A stretch of 64,000 nt of DNA from positions 228,786 to 292,785 of the forward strand of contig CAWFPR010000016.1 of assembly GCA_963817635.1 (NCBI GenBank), given 5' to 3'. This DNA comes from CAWFPR01 sp963817635 (GTDB lineage Bacteria > Acidobacteriota > Vicinamibacteria > Vicinamibacterales > 2-12-FULL-66-21). This document shows positions 10,143 to 21,422 of this stretch, in pieces. The position numbers and the translations under genes were made by a program. Position 1 is the first letter of the stretch. Each line of letters starts with the position of its first letter. The notes below the pieces were generated by a model. It did no database searches. It was not told the DNA's origin and saw nothing but the letters and a program-made list of their open reading frames with translations.

Positions 10143-11105
10143 ATGATCCGACAGCGTTTCACACTCTGCGTTCTTCTGGCCGTGACACTTGCCGGCTGCG
10201 GCGGCGCGCAGGAGACGACGGCACCGCCAGCCAGGAAACTCCGGTTTGCCGTCATTCCCAAGGCGCTCGATATCACGGTCTTCAACTACGCGAAGATCGG
10301 CGCGGAGCGGCAGGCAGCCGCGTTTGGAGACGTCGAGATTCTCTGGAACGCGCCGGCCAGCGCGGATCAGCTGAAGCAGAAGGAGATCCTCGAGTCGTAC
10401 ATCACGCAGCGCGTGGACGGGATCGCCATCTCCGCGCTCAATGGCGATTTCCTGACCGACACCATCAACCACGCGATCGACGTGGGGATTCCGGTGGTGA
10501 CGTGGGACTCGGACGCGCCGAAGTCGAAGCGGATGGCCTTCTACGGCGTGGACGACCTCGCTTCCGGCCGGATCCTGGGCGAGCAGGCCGTCAAGATGCT
10601 CGCCGGCAAAGGCACGGTCGCGATCATCACGAGCTACGGCGCATCGAACCTCCAGCAGCGGCTCGAAGGCGTCAGGGACGTACTCGCTCAACACCCCGAC
10701 ATCAAGATCGTCGAGACGTACGACACCAAGGAGGATGCGTTGCGCTGCGCCGAGATCATCTCGACCGGCACGCGCCGCTACCCCGATCTGGGCGCGTGGA
10801 TTTCAGTCGGCGGTTGGCCGGTGTTCACCCGGAATGCGCTCGCCTCGGTGGACCCGGCGAAAACCAAGGTCATCTCGTTCGACACCAATCCGCCGGCGCC
10901 CGACCTGCTCAAGGAAGGCAAGGTGCAGGTCCTGCTGGGCCAGAAGTATTTCGGATGGGGCACCGAGACCGTGAAGCTCCTGCACGAGATCAAGGACGGC
11001 AGGATGCCCGAGCAGACCATCATCGACTCCGGCGTGGACATCGTGACGAAGGACAACGTGGACGCCTACGTCGCGCAATGGAAGAAGATGGAGGCGGGCG
11101 GATAG
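10143..11105 (+). CDS. Sugar ABC importer substrate-binding lipoprotein
   Basis: 320 aa. The N-terminus is a lipoprotein signal with lipobox LAGC (Cys at residue 19), so the protein is membrane-anchored outside the cytoplasm. The rest is a periplasmic-binding-protein type I fold: LRFAVIPKAL at strand 1, QRVDGIAISALN, GIPVVTWDSDAP (the hinge-side ligand Asp seen in RbsB-type proteins), GVDDLASGRILGEQAV and VISFDT. It completes the importer with the two genes upstream, separated by 58 bp that hold the REP-like hairpin. A 7-bp hairpin (CGTGGGC, loop TGAG, GCCCACG, at 11120-11137) follows the gene, inside the tail of the convergent DUF779 gene; it has no T-run. Confidence 0.93.
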   Translation: MIRQRFTLCVLLAVTLAGCGGAQETTAPPARKLRFAVIPKALDITVFNYAKIGAERQAAAFGDVEILWNAPASADQLKQKEILESYITQRVDGIAISALNGDFLTDTINHAIDVGIPVVTWDSDAPKSKRMAFYGVDDLASGRILGEQAVKMLAGKGTVAIITSYGASNLQQRLEGVRDVLAQHPDIKIVETYDTKEDALRCAEIISTGTRRYPDLGAWISVGGWPVFTRNALASVDPAKTKVISFDTNPPAPDLLKEGKVQVLLGQKYFGWGTETVKLLHEIKDGRMPEQTIIDSGVDIVTKDNVDAYVAQWKKMEAGG

Positions 11106-11110
11106 TCCGC

Positions 11111-11525
11111 TCACGTCTTCGTGGGCTGAGGCCCACGCGGCGCGGGACAGCTCTCGAGCCACGCCTGTTCCGCCTCGTCGAAGACCCGGGACCGCGTCAG
11201 GAACCGCACGCCGAGCGGAGCCTCGAGTGAAAAGCCGCTCCCGCGGCCGGGGACGAGGTCGATCAGCAGCTGGGTGTGCTGCCAGGTACTCGTATTGCTG
11301 TGCCCCGATGTAGAACGGCGTGCCACCGATCTCGCCGAGCCAGACGTCCCTCGCGCCGATCCGGAATTCATCCCGGGGGAAGCACATCGGTGAGCTGCCG
11401 TCGCAACATCCACCCGACTGGTGGAACACCAGCGGCCCGTGCTGCGCCACGAGCTGGCGCAGCACCTCCTCGGCCGCTTCCGTGATGGCAACGCGCGCGA
11501 CGCCTGTCTGCGGCGGGTCGATCAT
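11111..11525 (-). CDS. DUF779 protein, aldehyde dehydrogenase partner (one frameshift)
   Basis: About 137 aa after correcting one extra base near 11285. The N-terminal part (LVFHQSGGCCDGSSPMC, GTPFYIGAQQYEY) is in one frame; the C-terminal part (WQHTQLLIDLVPGRGSGFS through RVFDEAEQAW) is in another. Joined, they give a normal-length DUF779 protein. The shift is an extra C after GTAC. Genes of this family typically sit next to acetaldehyde dehydrogenase genes; here the start is 9 nt after the dehydrogenase stop, so one transcript is expected. The double Cys (GGCCDG) suggests metal or redox chemistry, but the function is unknown. Confidence 0.87.
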
Positions 11526-11534
11526 CGGACGTCC

Positions 11535-13085
<1,551 letters not shown>

Positions 13086-13262
13086 AGTCTGACTCCCTCT
13101 GGAGACCTGACCCCGAGGGGTCTCCGTTTCGCTGGTATCCGCCTTCGATCCGGTCCTGCCGGGGCCTGACGACACAGTGCTTCGCCTGCGACGCGGTCGA
13201 AGGTGCAGAGCGACCCTCAGGGCGGGCGTCTGCCCGACTCCTGAGGGGCACGCGAGCGATCG

Positions 13263-13889
13263 CTACTTCGAGACGCCGAACCCGTCGATGTGGACCTCGA
13301 GGAGGTGATTCACCCGGATGCCGTAGATTCCGTCGGTCTTCATCCCGGCCTTGGGCATCGTGTGCACGACGGTTCCGTTGACGACGAAGTCGACCTTGTC
13401 GGCGCCGACGCGCACCTCGAGCGCATTGACGGACGTGCCGTCCGCGCCGGGCTTCTTCACGGTGTCGCTGGGCGTTTTCGGCGAGAGGCTCTCGGTCGAC
13501 GTATCGCCCTCGCGCTTCTTGATCAGCCAGGTGCCGTCCTGCGCCACCACGAAGTACGTGTAGGCCTGTTGCGGACCTTCGAGCCCAGCTCCGCCAAAGA
13601 TCAGGCCGTAGTAGTTCGTGTGACCGCTCGGCTTCTTGAGCGTGAACGTGCCCTTGAGCGTGTAGGCGCCGCTGGCGGTGCTGGAGGGATTCCAGTACAC
13701 GGCCGCCGACGGATTGGTCGCGTCGAAACCGGTCCCTGCCGTCACGAACTTGATGCTGCCCGCCCCGTCGGGGTCCGAGGCGCTTGCACTGCGGTCGGCG
13801 CGCACCATCCAGCCTTTCGGGGACTGCGCGAGCAGCGGGGCGACGACAAGGAGCGCGGCGATCGCGCCAACAACTGTCTGACGTTTCAT
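13263..13889 (-). CDS. Secreted protein of unknown function
   Basis: 208 aa with a signal peptide (MKRQTVVGAIAALLVVAPLLAQ). The mature part is rich in beta strands and Ser/Thr/Gly, with segments such as YTLKGTFTLKKPSGHTNYYG and VNGTVVHTMPKAG that resemble concanavalin-like or DUF1080-like sugar-binding sandwiches; the match is by character only. A good ribosome site (AAGGAGAG) precedes the start. About 370 bp separate it from the Tes-like gene start when that gene and its terminator are counted, so it is probably a separate unit. Function unknown. Confidence 0.75.
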   Translation of the reverse strand: MKRQTVVGAIAALLVVAPLLAQSPKGWMVRADRSASASDPDGAGSIKFVTAGTGFDATNPSAAVYWNPSSTASGAYTLKGTFTLKKPSGHTNYYGLIFGGAGLEGPQQAYTYFVVAQDGTWLIKKREGDTSTESLSPKTPSDTVKKPGADGTSVNALEVRVGADKVDFVVNGTVVHTMPKAGMKTDGIYGIRVNHLLEVHIDGFGVSK

Positions 13890-14030
13890 CTGTACTCTCC
13901 TTCGGAATGATGTCGAGCTTCCGGACCGTGGGCTCTGATCCGGCCATGGACGATGCTAGCATCGCCCGGCGTGGATTGCGACGGCGAGCCGCAACTGACC
14001 CGGCTCGACAGTGGGCCGGACGAAGAGCCG

Positions 14031-14065
14031 GAAAAAGAAAAGGGCGACCCGTGGGGGCCGCCCTT
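14031..14065 (-). terminator. Rho-independent terminator of the Tes-like gene
   Basis: Read on the minus strand, a 7-bp stem AAGGGCG/CGCCCTT encloses a 12-nt GC-rich loop and is followed by TTCTTTTT. It lies 36 nt after the stop codon at 14102. Confidence 0.8.
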
Positions 14066-14101
14066 CAAACAAAGGCCGAAAGTGAACAGCGGAGACCGCG
14101 C

Positions 14102-16201
14102 CTACGCCTTGGGCTTGTCGTGCAGCACTTCCTGCACCGGGTCCTTCTTCCTGACGCCGAGGCCCTTGATCTGGAGGACCGGCTCGGGCGGCGCCTCCTT
14201 CAGGACGTGCTGCCGGTAGAGCGCGGCCATGCGCTCGTCCTCGGCCGACTTGGCCTTCTTCGCATCAGCGCGGGCGCGCAGTTTCTCTTCGCGCGCGGTC
14301 TTCGCGATCCCCGCCTCGTCCAGGTCCGTCTGGATCCCGGCGGCCACCGCCTCGGGATCGAGCACAAGGTTGTGCGCGGTCGTCGGCAGGTTGACCGCCT
14401 TGCCGCCGGCGAAGATCTCGTGGCGGCCGTGCTCCTCGTACCACTTGGTGAGCGTAGCCGTCATGTGCATCTTCTCGATGATGTTCCGCCAGCCGATCCC
14501 GGTGTTGTAGGCGCAGAAGGAAATCTCCCCCTCCTGCGTCGCATACGGGATGATGCACCGTTCGGTTCTGCGGAAGTCGTAGTTGAACAGATCCTGGAAC
14601 CACATGCCCGCGATGAACAGGAAGTTCCACCGGTCCGCGCGGCGCATCTGGATGTCGGCTTCGGTGCGGTCGATGCTCACCTTGCCGTAGTCCCGCCCGG
14701 TGGCGCCGAACGTCTTGTCGAACTTCTTCATCAGGTCGACGATCCTGAAGTGCTTCGGCGCCTTGAACGGATCGTAGTTGCGCACGAGGGCCAGCGCCAT
14801 CCCGACGACCGACAGAAAACGTCCGCGCCCGGCATCGTTCACGCGCTTCAGGTCGTTCGCGAGCTTGTCGGCGTGGAGGAACGCGGTCACCGGGACCGCT
14901 TCCTTCGTCTCCTTGTCGATCATCACCGCCATGCCGACCCCGCAGTTGGGGTGACAGCCGCAGGTGAGGTTCCCCCACTCGGCGCTCGGCCCGTGCACGA
15001 GGTCGGCCCAGTCGGTGAAGGTGCCCATGAACGAGATCGGGAACCAGTCACGGATCGGCTCGCCGATCTGCACCTGGTTCTTCACGTCGTGCGCCAGGTG
15101 CGACAGCGTGTAGCGCTGCGCCGCGCGCCGCTCCGGTGTCACCTCCTCGTCACGTCCGGTGAACGACACCGGCTGGAACGACAGGAAGTTGATCTTCCGC
15201 GGATTGTCGAGGGCGAACTGGATGATGCGCCCGACCTGCTCGTTGTTCACGCCGTTGACGATCGTCACGACGGGGACGATGTCGACGCCGGCGGTCCAGA
15301 GGTTTTCGATGGCGCGCAGCTTCACGTCGAAGAGGTTGCCGACGAGCCGGTGCGAGTTGGCGGCGTTGCCGATGCCGTCGAACTGGAGATAGGCATACCG
15401 CAAGCCTGCGTCGGCGGCCGCCTTGGCGAACTCCGGGCTCTTGGCGAACTCGATGCCGTTGGTCGCCGCCTGCACCGAGCTGTACCCGACCTTCTTCGCG
15501 TAGCGGACGGCATCGAGGAAGTACGGCGACATCGTCGGCTCGCCGCCCGAGAACTGCACCGACATCTGGCGGCGCGGCTTGATCGAGACCGCGTTGTCGA
15601 GCATCGTCTTGATGTCTTCCCACGACAGCTCGTGGACGAAGCCGACCTGGTTCGCGTCCATGAAGCACGGATCGCACATCATGTTGCAGCGGTTGGTCAG
15701 GTCGATCGTCAGGACCGCGCCGCGGCCGTACTTAATCGTGCTGCTGCCGTGGTTGTGGAGCTTCTCGTCGTTGTGCGAGCGGATGTCGCTGCCAGGGAAT
15801 GTTTCCTCGAGGTGCTTGAAGAAGGCGGAGTCGATCGCCATCACGTCCTCGAAGTGCCCGTGGACCGGGCAGTCCTTGACCATGAGGATCTGGCCATCGC
15901 GTTCGATGATCTGGGCCTTGATTTCCCCGACCTTCTCGTTGAGCAGGATCTTGTAGTCGCGCTTGCCGTCGAGGATCTCCTGGCGCGCTTCGCGCACGCA
16001 GTTCGGGCAGAGCGAATCGGTTTCGCGAGGCCAGCCGAGCGGCGGCTTCACTTTCTGCCAGGACTTCAGAATCGGCCTCTCGGACCACTTCGGCACGAAC
16101 GGCTGCCCCGGCTTCACGCTGTTCAGTGCGTCGAACACCGTCCAGGCACCGCGTGCGACGTAAGTGAATCCCTTTTCGACGTACTTGATCGGCTTGTGCA
16201 T
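14102..16201 (-). CDS. Radical SAM enzyme of the tetraether-synthase (Tes, MJ0619) type
   Basis: About 699 aa. An N-terminal cysteine module (CPNC near residue 65, CPVHGH near 111) precedes the radical SAM motif RCNMMCDPC (CxxxCxxC, residues 172, 176, 179), then SVQFSGGEPTMSP (the GGEP SAM-binding motif). C-terminal Cys clusters follow: CGCHPNCG and ERCIIPYATQEGEISFCAYN. The order of these modules, and especially the C-terminal block W-F-Q-D-x-F-N-Y-D before the Cys cluster, matches the archaeal glycerol-tether-lipid synthase family, which couples lipid tails by radical C-C bond formation. Homologues in Acidobacteriota are candidates for making membrane-spanning or diabolic-acid lipids. The start at 16201 has GGAGG upstream. 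It stands alone between a terminator and msrQ. Exact substrate is inferred, not shown. Confidence 0.82.
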   Translation of the reverse strand: MHKPIKYVEKGFTYVARGAWTVFDALNSVKPGQPFVPKWSERPILKSWQKVKPPLGWPRETDSLCPNCVREARQEILDGKRDYKILLNEKVGEIKAQIIERDGQILMVKDCPVHGHFEDVMAIDSAFFKHLEETFPGSDIRSHNDEKLHNHGSSTIKYGRGAVLTIDLTNRCNMMCDPCFMDANQVGFVHELSWEDIKTMLDNAVSIKPRRQMSVQFSGGEPTMSPYFLDAVRYAKKVGYSSVQAATNGIEFAKSPEFAKAAADAGLRYAYLQFDGIGNAANSHRLVGNLFDVKLRAIENLWTAGVDIVPVVTIVNGVNNEQVGRIIQFALDNPRKINFLSFQPVSFTGRDEEVTPERRAAQRYTLSHLAHDVKNQVQIGEPIRDWFPISFMGTFTDWADLVHGPSAEWGNLTCGCHPNCGVGMAVMIDKETKEAVPVTAFLHADKLANDLKRVNDAGRGRFLSVVGMALALVRNYDPFKAPKHFRIVDLMKKFDKTFGATGRDYGKVSIDRTEADIQMRRADRWNFLFIAGMWFQDLFNYDFRRTERCIIPYATQEGEISFCAYNTGIGWRNIIEKMHMTATLTKWYEEHGRHEIFAGGKAVNLPTTAHNLVLDPEAVAAGIQTDLDEAGIAKTAREEKLRARADAKKAKSAEDERMAALYRQHVLKEAPPEPVLQIKGLGVRKKDPVQEVLHDKPKA

Positions 16202-16339
16202 ATGCCTCCGGCAATGACCCCGCAGCTGCGGATTCGACGCAGCATAGCCGCGGCTTTGCAAGGCCGCAGCGAAAATCAGGTCAACGGGCGATTTTTGGGG
16301 TGAACTGGCAATATCCGGCCCCGGCTGCCGGGCGGGAGT

Positions 16340-16945
16340 TCAGGCGCTAACACGCTGCCGGCTCAACCACTTAGCGGATCGAGCCTGCCAGAAAACCCGG
16401 AACGCCAGAAGAGCGGCTATCGCCACGGCGTAGTACACCGGCGGGCCGACCGCCACCTTGACCTTCCAGATGTAGTGCGCCGCGCCAGCCACCGCGCTGA
16501 CGTAGATCAGGCGGTGCAGGACCAGCCATTGGCGGCCAAGGCGCCGAATCCATCCCTTTGTCGACGTGACCGCCAGCGGAATCAGGAGAATGAACGCGAG
16601 CATCCCGGCCGTGATGAACGGCCGCTTGACGACGTCCTTCACCATCCCGGGGACGTCGAAGAACTTGTCGAGCACGAGGTAGGTCAGGAAGTGCATCGAC
16701 GCGTAGAAGAAGGCGAAAAGTCCGAGCATCCGCCGATACTGGATGATCCGGTTCCAGCCGGTCACCCGCCTGAACGGCGTGACCGCCAGCGTGAGGATCA
16801 GAAAACGAAGCGTCCACACGCCCGTCTCCAGTTGCAGCGTCTCGGCGGGATTGACGCCGAGCGTGCCGTTCACGCCGGCCCGGACGAGCAGCGCCGCCGG
16901 AACCAGGGCGAGGACAAAAACCAGCGGTTTGGCGAATTTGATCAT
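16340..16945 (-). CDS. msrQ: MsrQ, heme-binding membrane subunit of periplasmic methionine sulfoxide reductase
   Basis: 201 aa, about six membrane helices with the ferric-reductase-like pattern. Histidines in ASMHFLTYLVLD, LVLHRLIYVSA and GAAHYIWKVK are the likely heme ligands, and the GxWTLRFLILTLAVTPFRR opening is typical of the YedZ/MsrQ family. It passes quinol or flavin electrons to MsrP in the periplasm. Its start is 42 nt after the msrP stop, giving an msrPQ operon. Confidence 0.93.
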   Translation of the reverse strand: MIKFAKPLVFVLALVPAALLVRAGVNGTLGVNPAETLQLETGVWTLRFLILTLAVTPFRRVTGWNRIIQYRRMLGLFAFFYASMHFLTYLVLDKFFDVPGMVKDVVKRPFITAGMLAFILLIPLAVTSTKGWIRRLGRQWLVLHRLIYVSAVAGAAHYIWKVKVAVGPPVYYAVAIAALLAFRVFWQARSAKWLSRQRVSA

Positions 16946-16987
16946 TGGATCAAGGACGGCTCACGAGCCGCCCCAACGCTGGAGCGG

Positions 16988-17971
<984 letters not shown>

Positions 17972-18075
17972 CGGGGACCTGCCTCGCCGCTTGACGTCGT
18001 CAACCCTACCACGACTATGAAAACACCGGACGACGCTGATTGCTTCCCGCGACGCCAATGTCGGAGAATGCACCC

Positions 18076-19080
18076 ATGACGACCGCTTCTGACCCGAAAT
18101 GGCCCAGGCTGCTCGCCTTGTCCGTGCACGAGTTCCGGACGCCGGTCACCGTTGTCGCGGGCTACATCCGGATGCTGCTGAAGGACCGGGGCGGCGCGAT
18201 CACCGAACAGCAGCGCCGGCTGCTCGAAGAAGCGGAAAAGTCCTGCGGACGCCTGTCCGGCCTCCTGACGGAGATGAGCGACCTGTCCAATCTCGAAGCC
18301 CGCACCGCGCCGTTCAATCGAAGCGAGGTCGACCTGCACGCACTGCTCAGGGAGACGATAGACGCGCTGCCCGAGGTGCCGGACCGCGAAATCGAGGTGA
18401 CACTGGCGCCCGCCAGCGGCCTGCCCGTGCAGGGGGATCCCGTGCGGCTGAAGGCGGCATTCACCTCGATACTGTCAGCGCTTCGACGGGAACTCGTGGC
18501 GAGCACGCAGTTGCGGGTACGCGAGCGATCGGGCGAGTTCGAAGGGCGCCCGGCGATCTGGATCGCGATCGGGGGCGCCGACCAGATCGAGGCGCTCGCA
18601 TCGGCCGGCCCGCAGGCTCTGGCGACCTTCGACGAGTGGCGCGGGGGATGCGGCCTGAGTCTCCCGGTCGCCCGCCGTGTGATCGACGCGCACGGCGGCA
18701 TGCTGTGGTCCCCGGCCGACGGCTCCAAGGCCGCCGCCGTCGTGGCGCTGCCGAGCGAGGGTTCAGGGCTCAGGGCTTGCAGGGCTCAAGGTTTAGGGCT
18801 CAAGGGTCAAGGCGGTGCGGGTACAATTGTCCGGATCGGAACGCAGCTTTCAAGGACCAGGAGCCACAGATGTCAGCACTCGCCGCCTCTCTCCTCGAGA
18901 AGATACAGTCCCGCCGCGCCCGCACCGGCGTGGTCGGCCTCGGCTATGTCGGCCTCCCCCTTGCCGTCGAACTGGGCAAGGCGGGGTTCCACGCCACGGG
19001 CATCGATCTCGACGATCGCAAGATCCAGTCGATCAACCAGGGGCGTTCCTATATCCCGGACGTCTCCACGGCGGATGTGA
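18076..19080 (+). CDS. Histidine kinase-like protein with degenerate ATPase domain
   Basis: The dimerisation/phosphoacceptor motif SVHEFRTPVTVVAGYIRMLL (HisKA, His near residue 15) is clear. The ATPase domain is poor: the N-box asparagine is missing in LKAAFTSILSALRRE, no DxGxG motif is present, and only a glycine-rich GCGLSLPVARRVIDAHGG resembles the G2 box. No input domain is present, so it may be a soluble or inactive kinase. The recognisable protein ends near 18760; the open frame then runs through a short tandem repeat and overlaps the next gene out of frame to 19080, so the true C-terminus has probably been lost or shifted. The start may also be 18058. Confidence 0.6.
   Translation: MTTASDPKWPRLLALSVHEFRTPVTVVAGYIRMLLKDRGGAITEQQRRLLEEAEKSCGRLSGLLTEMSDLSNLEARTAPFNRSEVDLHALLRETIDALPEVPDREIEVTLAPASGLPVQGDPVRLKAAFTSILSALRRELVASTQLRVRERSGEFEGRPAIWIAIGGADQIEALASAGPQALATFDEWRGGCGLSLPVARRVIDAHGGMLWSPADGSKAAAVVALPSEGSGLRACRAQGLGLKGQGGAGTIVRIGTQLSRTRSHRCQHSPPLSSRRYSPAAPAPAWSASAMSASPLPSNWARRGSTPRASISTIARSSRSTRGVPISRTSPRRM
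18763..18810 (+). repeat. Short tandem repeat, AGGGCTC(A) units
   Basis: Imperfect 7-8 nt units related to AGGGCTCA fill the 3' end of the kinase-like gene and abolish a clean stop codon. The same unit occurs, inverted, at 54-72. Confidence 0.75.
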
Positions 19081-20234
19081 CGGCCCTCACCAAGGCGGGC
19101 AAACTCGACGCGACGACGGACTTCTCGATCGTGAAGGAGCTCGACACGATCAACATCTGCGTGCCGACGCCGCTGCGCAAGACGAAAGACCCGGACATGT
19201 CCTACATCGTCTCGGCCGTGGAGGCTATCGCGAAGCACCTGCACCCGGGCATGCTGATCGTGCTGGAGTCGACGACGTATCCGGGAACGACCGACGAAGT
19301 GGTGCAGCCGCTTCTCGAGGCCACGGGGCTCAAGGCAGGCGTTGACTTCTTCATTGCCTTCTCGCCCGAGCGCGTCGATCCGGGCAATCCCACGTTCCAG
19401 ACCCACAACGTGCCGAAGGTGGTCGGCGGGCTCACGGCGGAGTGTTCACAACTGGCGGCAGCGTTGTACGGCACGGCGATCGAGACGATCGTCCCGGTCA
19501 GCTCCACGCGGGTCGCCGAGATGGTCAAGCTGCTCGAGAACACGTTCCGCGCGGTGAACATCGGCCTCGTGAACGAGCTGGCGCTCATGTGCGACCGGAT
19601 GGACATCGACGTGTGGGAAGTCGTGGATGCCGCGAAGACCAAGCCGTTCGGTTTCATGGCGTTCTATCCCGGTCCCGGGCTCGGCGGGCACTGCATTCCG
19701 ATCGACCCGTTCTACCTGTCGTGGAAGGCGAAGCAGAGCGGCTTCGATCCGCGCTTCATCGAACTGGCGGGACACATCAACGGCGGCATGCCGCACTACG
19801 TGGTCGACAAGGTCGCCGACGCGCTGAACACGAAGCGCAAGTCGATCAACGGCGCCAGGATCCTGGTGGCCGGGGTCGCCTACAAGCGCGACATCGACGA
19901 CATGCGGGAGTCGCCCGCGCTCGACGTCATGGGACTGCTCCACGCCAAAGGCGCCATCGTCTCGTACGCGGATCCCTTCGTTCCGGAGGTGCACGGCCGC
20001 GAGTGGTCGGGGCACTACGACATCCGCGCCGTGGACCTCACGCGCGGATCGATCGGACAGTACGACTGCGTCGTGATCGTCACCGATCACAAGGCGTTCG
20101 ACTACGACGCAATCGTCGCCGAATGCGATGTCGTCGTCGACACGCGCAACGCCATCAAGCAGCGCCATCCGAACGTCTTCCGGCTCGGCGCGCCGAAACC
20201 TGCGGGGCAGGGGGAGAAGATCGGCGTCGCGTAG
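18870..20234 (+). CDS. UDP-N-acetylglucosamine/UDP-glucose-type 6-dehydrogenase
   Basis: 454 aa nucleotide-sugar dehydrogenase. The NAD-binding fold begins at RTGVVGLGYVGLPLAVELGK; the conserved STTYPGTTDEVV, FSPERVDPGN and VSSTRVAEMVKLLENTFRAVNI blocks follow, and the catalytic Cys is in GPGLGGHCIPIDPFYL. The pattern ERVDPGN...K.VGG fits the WbpA/UDP-GlcNAc dehydrogenase group better than classic UDP-glucose dehydrogenase. It oxidises C6 of a UDP-sugar to a uronic acid for surface polysaccharide. The start is set by AGGAGCCACAG before the ATG at 18870. No glycosyltransferase genes are adjacent, so its pathway is not visible here. Confidence 0.92.
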   Translation: MSALAASLLEKIQSRRARTGVVGLGYVGLPLAVELGKAGFHATGIDLDDRKIQSINQGRSYIPDVSTADVTALTKAGKLDATTDFSIVKELDTINICVPTPLRKTKDPDMSYIVSAVEAIAKHLHPGMLIVLESTTYPGTTDEVVQPLLEATGLKAGVDFFIAFSPERVDPGNPTFQTHNVPKVVGGLTAECSQLAAALYGTAIETIVPVSSTRVAEMVKLLENTFRAVNIGLVNELALMCDRMDIDVWEVVDAAKTKPFGFMAFYPGPGLGGHCIPIDPFYLSWKAKQSGFDPRFIELAGHINGGMPHYVVDKVADALNTKRKSINGARILVAGVAYKRDIDDMRESPALDVMGLLHAKGAIVSYADPFVPEVHGREWSGHYDIRAVDLTRGSIGQYDCVVIVTDHKAFDYDAIVAECDVVVDTRNAIKQRHPNVFRLGAPKPAGQGEKIGVA

Positions 20235-20294
20235 CGCATCGAACCGGATGAGGAGTTGCCGGGTCAGTCTCAGGGCGTCGCCAGGCAGTGGCCG

Positions 20295-21422
20295 CTACTC
20301 GATCCGTTTCACCTGCACGATGAGCGACACGGGGCGTCCTTCGAACAGGCGCCCATAGTTCACCACCAGCCGACCGTTGGCGACCGACAGCGCCTCTGCA
20401 GCGACGGGCTGGCCGCCACGGCCGGCCCGCACGCCAGTCGTCTGGCCTTTCGCCGCCTCCATGGCGGAGGGCGTTGCCACAAGCGTCGACGAGCCGGCGC
20501 GAGCCGGCAGCTCAATCTCCACCGCCTCGGCAGGCGCGACGTCGAGCATCTTGCGTCCCTGGCCGCCTGGCCAGAACGTCGTGGACCCAGGCTCACCGCG
20601 CCGCACCGTCGCATCGGCGCGGGTGGTCTCCAGTTCCAGACGAACGCGGCCATCACTGCCGGCACGCCCGCGGATACGGCCGGACACCCGCGACAGCACG
20701 TCGAACTCGAACTGATCGGCGACGATCTGCGGGAGCGCGAGCCGAAGCGGCGGGAACGCAAACGGCAGATCCATCCCCTGGAGTCCCGTCAGGATCACGT
20801 GACGGGCGGAAGCCGCGTCGCTGGCGCCGCGGCGGACCAGCCAGAGGTCGTAGTGCAGGAGCGTTGCCGCAAGGCGGGGGTCCTCCTTCGCAAAGGCGTC
20901 AATCTCGACCTTGATGGAGACCACTCCGCAGCCGGCCGTCGCCGGTGCGTGCAGCAGGTCGAGCACGTACTGCTGCCCCTCGCCGAGGACCAGGCGCTGG
21001 CGCCCCGACGCAGCCGGGGTACTGGAATCAGCCGAGTAGCGCGACCACTCGAGGTCGAACGTCTCCTTGCCGTTCTCGTCCTGGACGGCTGTCGTCGTGA
21101 TGGCCCAGACGTGCGCGAACTCACTCCTCAGTCCCTCCACCGTCCTGGACGAAGTCCCGTCGGCGCTGCCGACCGAACAGAGGGATCCCCCATTGGCGAG
21201 GCTTCCTGCGTACAGGAACTGCGTGAGGCGGTTTCCGGCGACGAATCGATCGCTGCTTCCGGCCGAGGCCCGGGGGGTACCATCGCCCTCGATTGCCCGC
21301 GCATACACGCCAATCTGCGGCTGCGCGTCGGAGGCAGCCATGGCGGCCGGAGCTATCCCCGGGGCGAGTGCCACCAGGGCCCAAAATGCGGTGAGGAATG
21401 AACGCCGCGCAATCATGCTCAT
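20295..21422 (-). CDS. Secreted protein in an ECF sigma operon
   Basis: 375 aa with a signal peptide (MSMIARRSFLTAFWALVALAPG...MAAS). The mature protein is beta-rich without a family I recognise; it ends RLVVNYGRLFEGRPVSLIVQVKRIE. Its start overlaps the anti-sigma-factor stop by ATGA, making it the third gene of a sigma/anti-sigma operon. Such third genes are often envelope sensors or targets of the regulon, but that role is only inferred from position. Confidence 0.75.
   Translation of the reverse strand: MSMIARRSFLTAFWALVALAPGIAPAAMAASDAQPQIGVYARAIEGDGTPRASAGSSDRFVAGNRLTQFLYAGSLANGGSLCSVGSADGTSSRTVEGLRSEFAHVWAITTTAVQDENGKETFDLEWSRYSADSSTPAASGRQRLVLGEGQQYVLDLLHAPATAGCGVVSIKVEIDAFAKEDPRLAATLLHYDLWLVRRGASDAASARHVILTGLQGMDLPFAFPPLRLALPQIVADQFEFDVLSRVSGRIRGRAGSDGRVRLELETTRADATVRRGEPGSTTFWPGGQGRKMLDVAPAEAVEIELPARAGSSTLVATPSAMEAAKGQTTGVRAGRGGQPVAAEALSVANGRLVVNYGRLFEGRPVSLIVQVKRIE

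Noticed and set aside
13784..16303. Long open frame (839 codons) on the plus strand
   Set aside because: Antisense shadow of the Tes-like radical SAM gene; no domains, no ribosome site, Arg/His-rich composition typical of GC-rich reverse frames.
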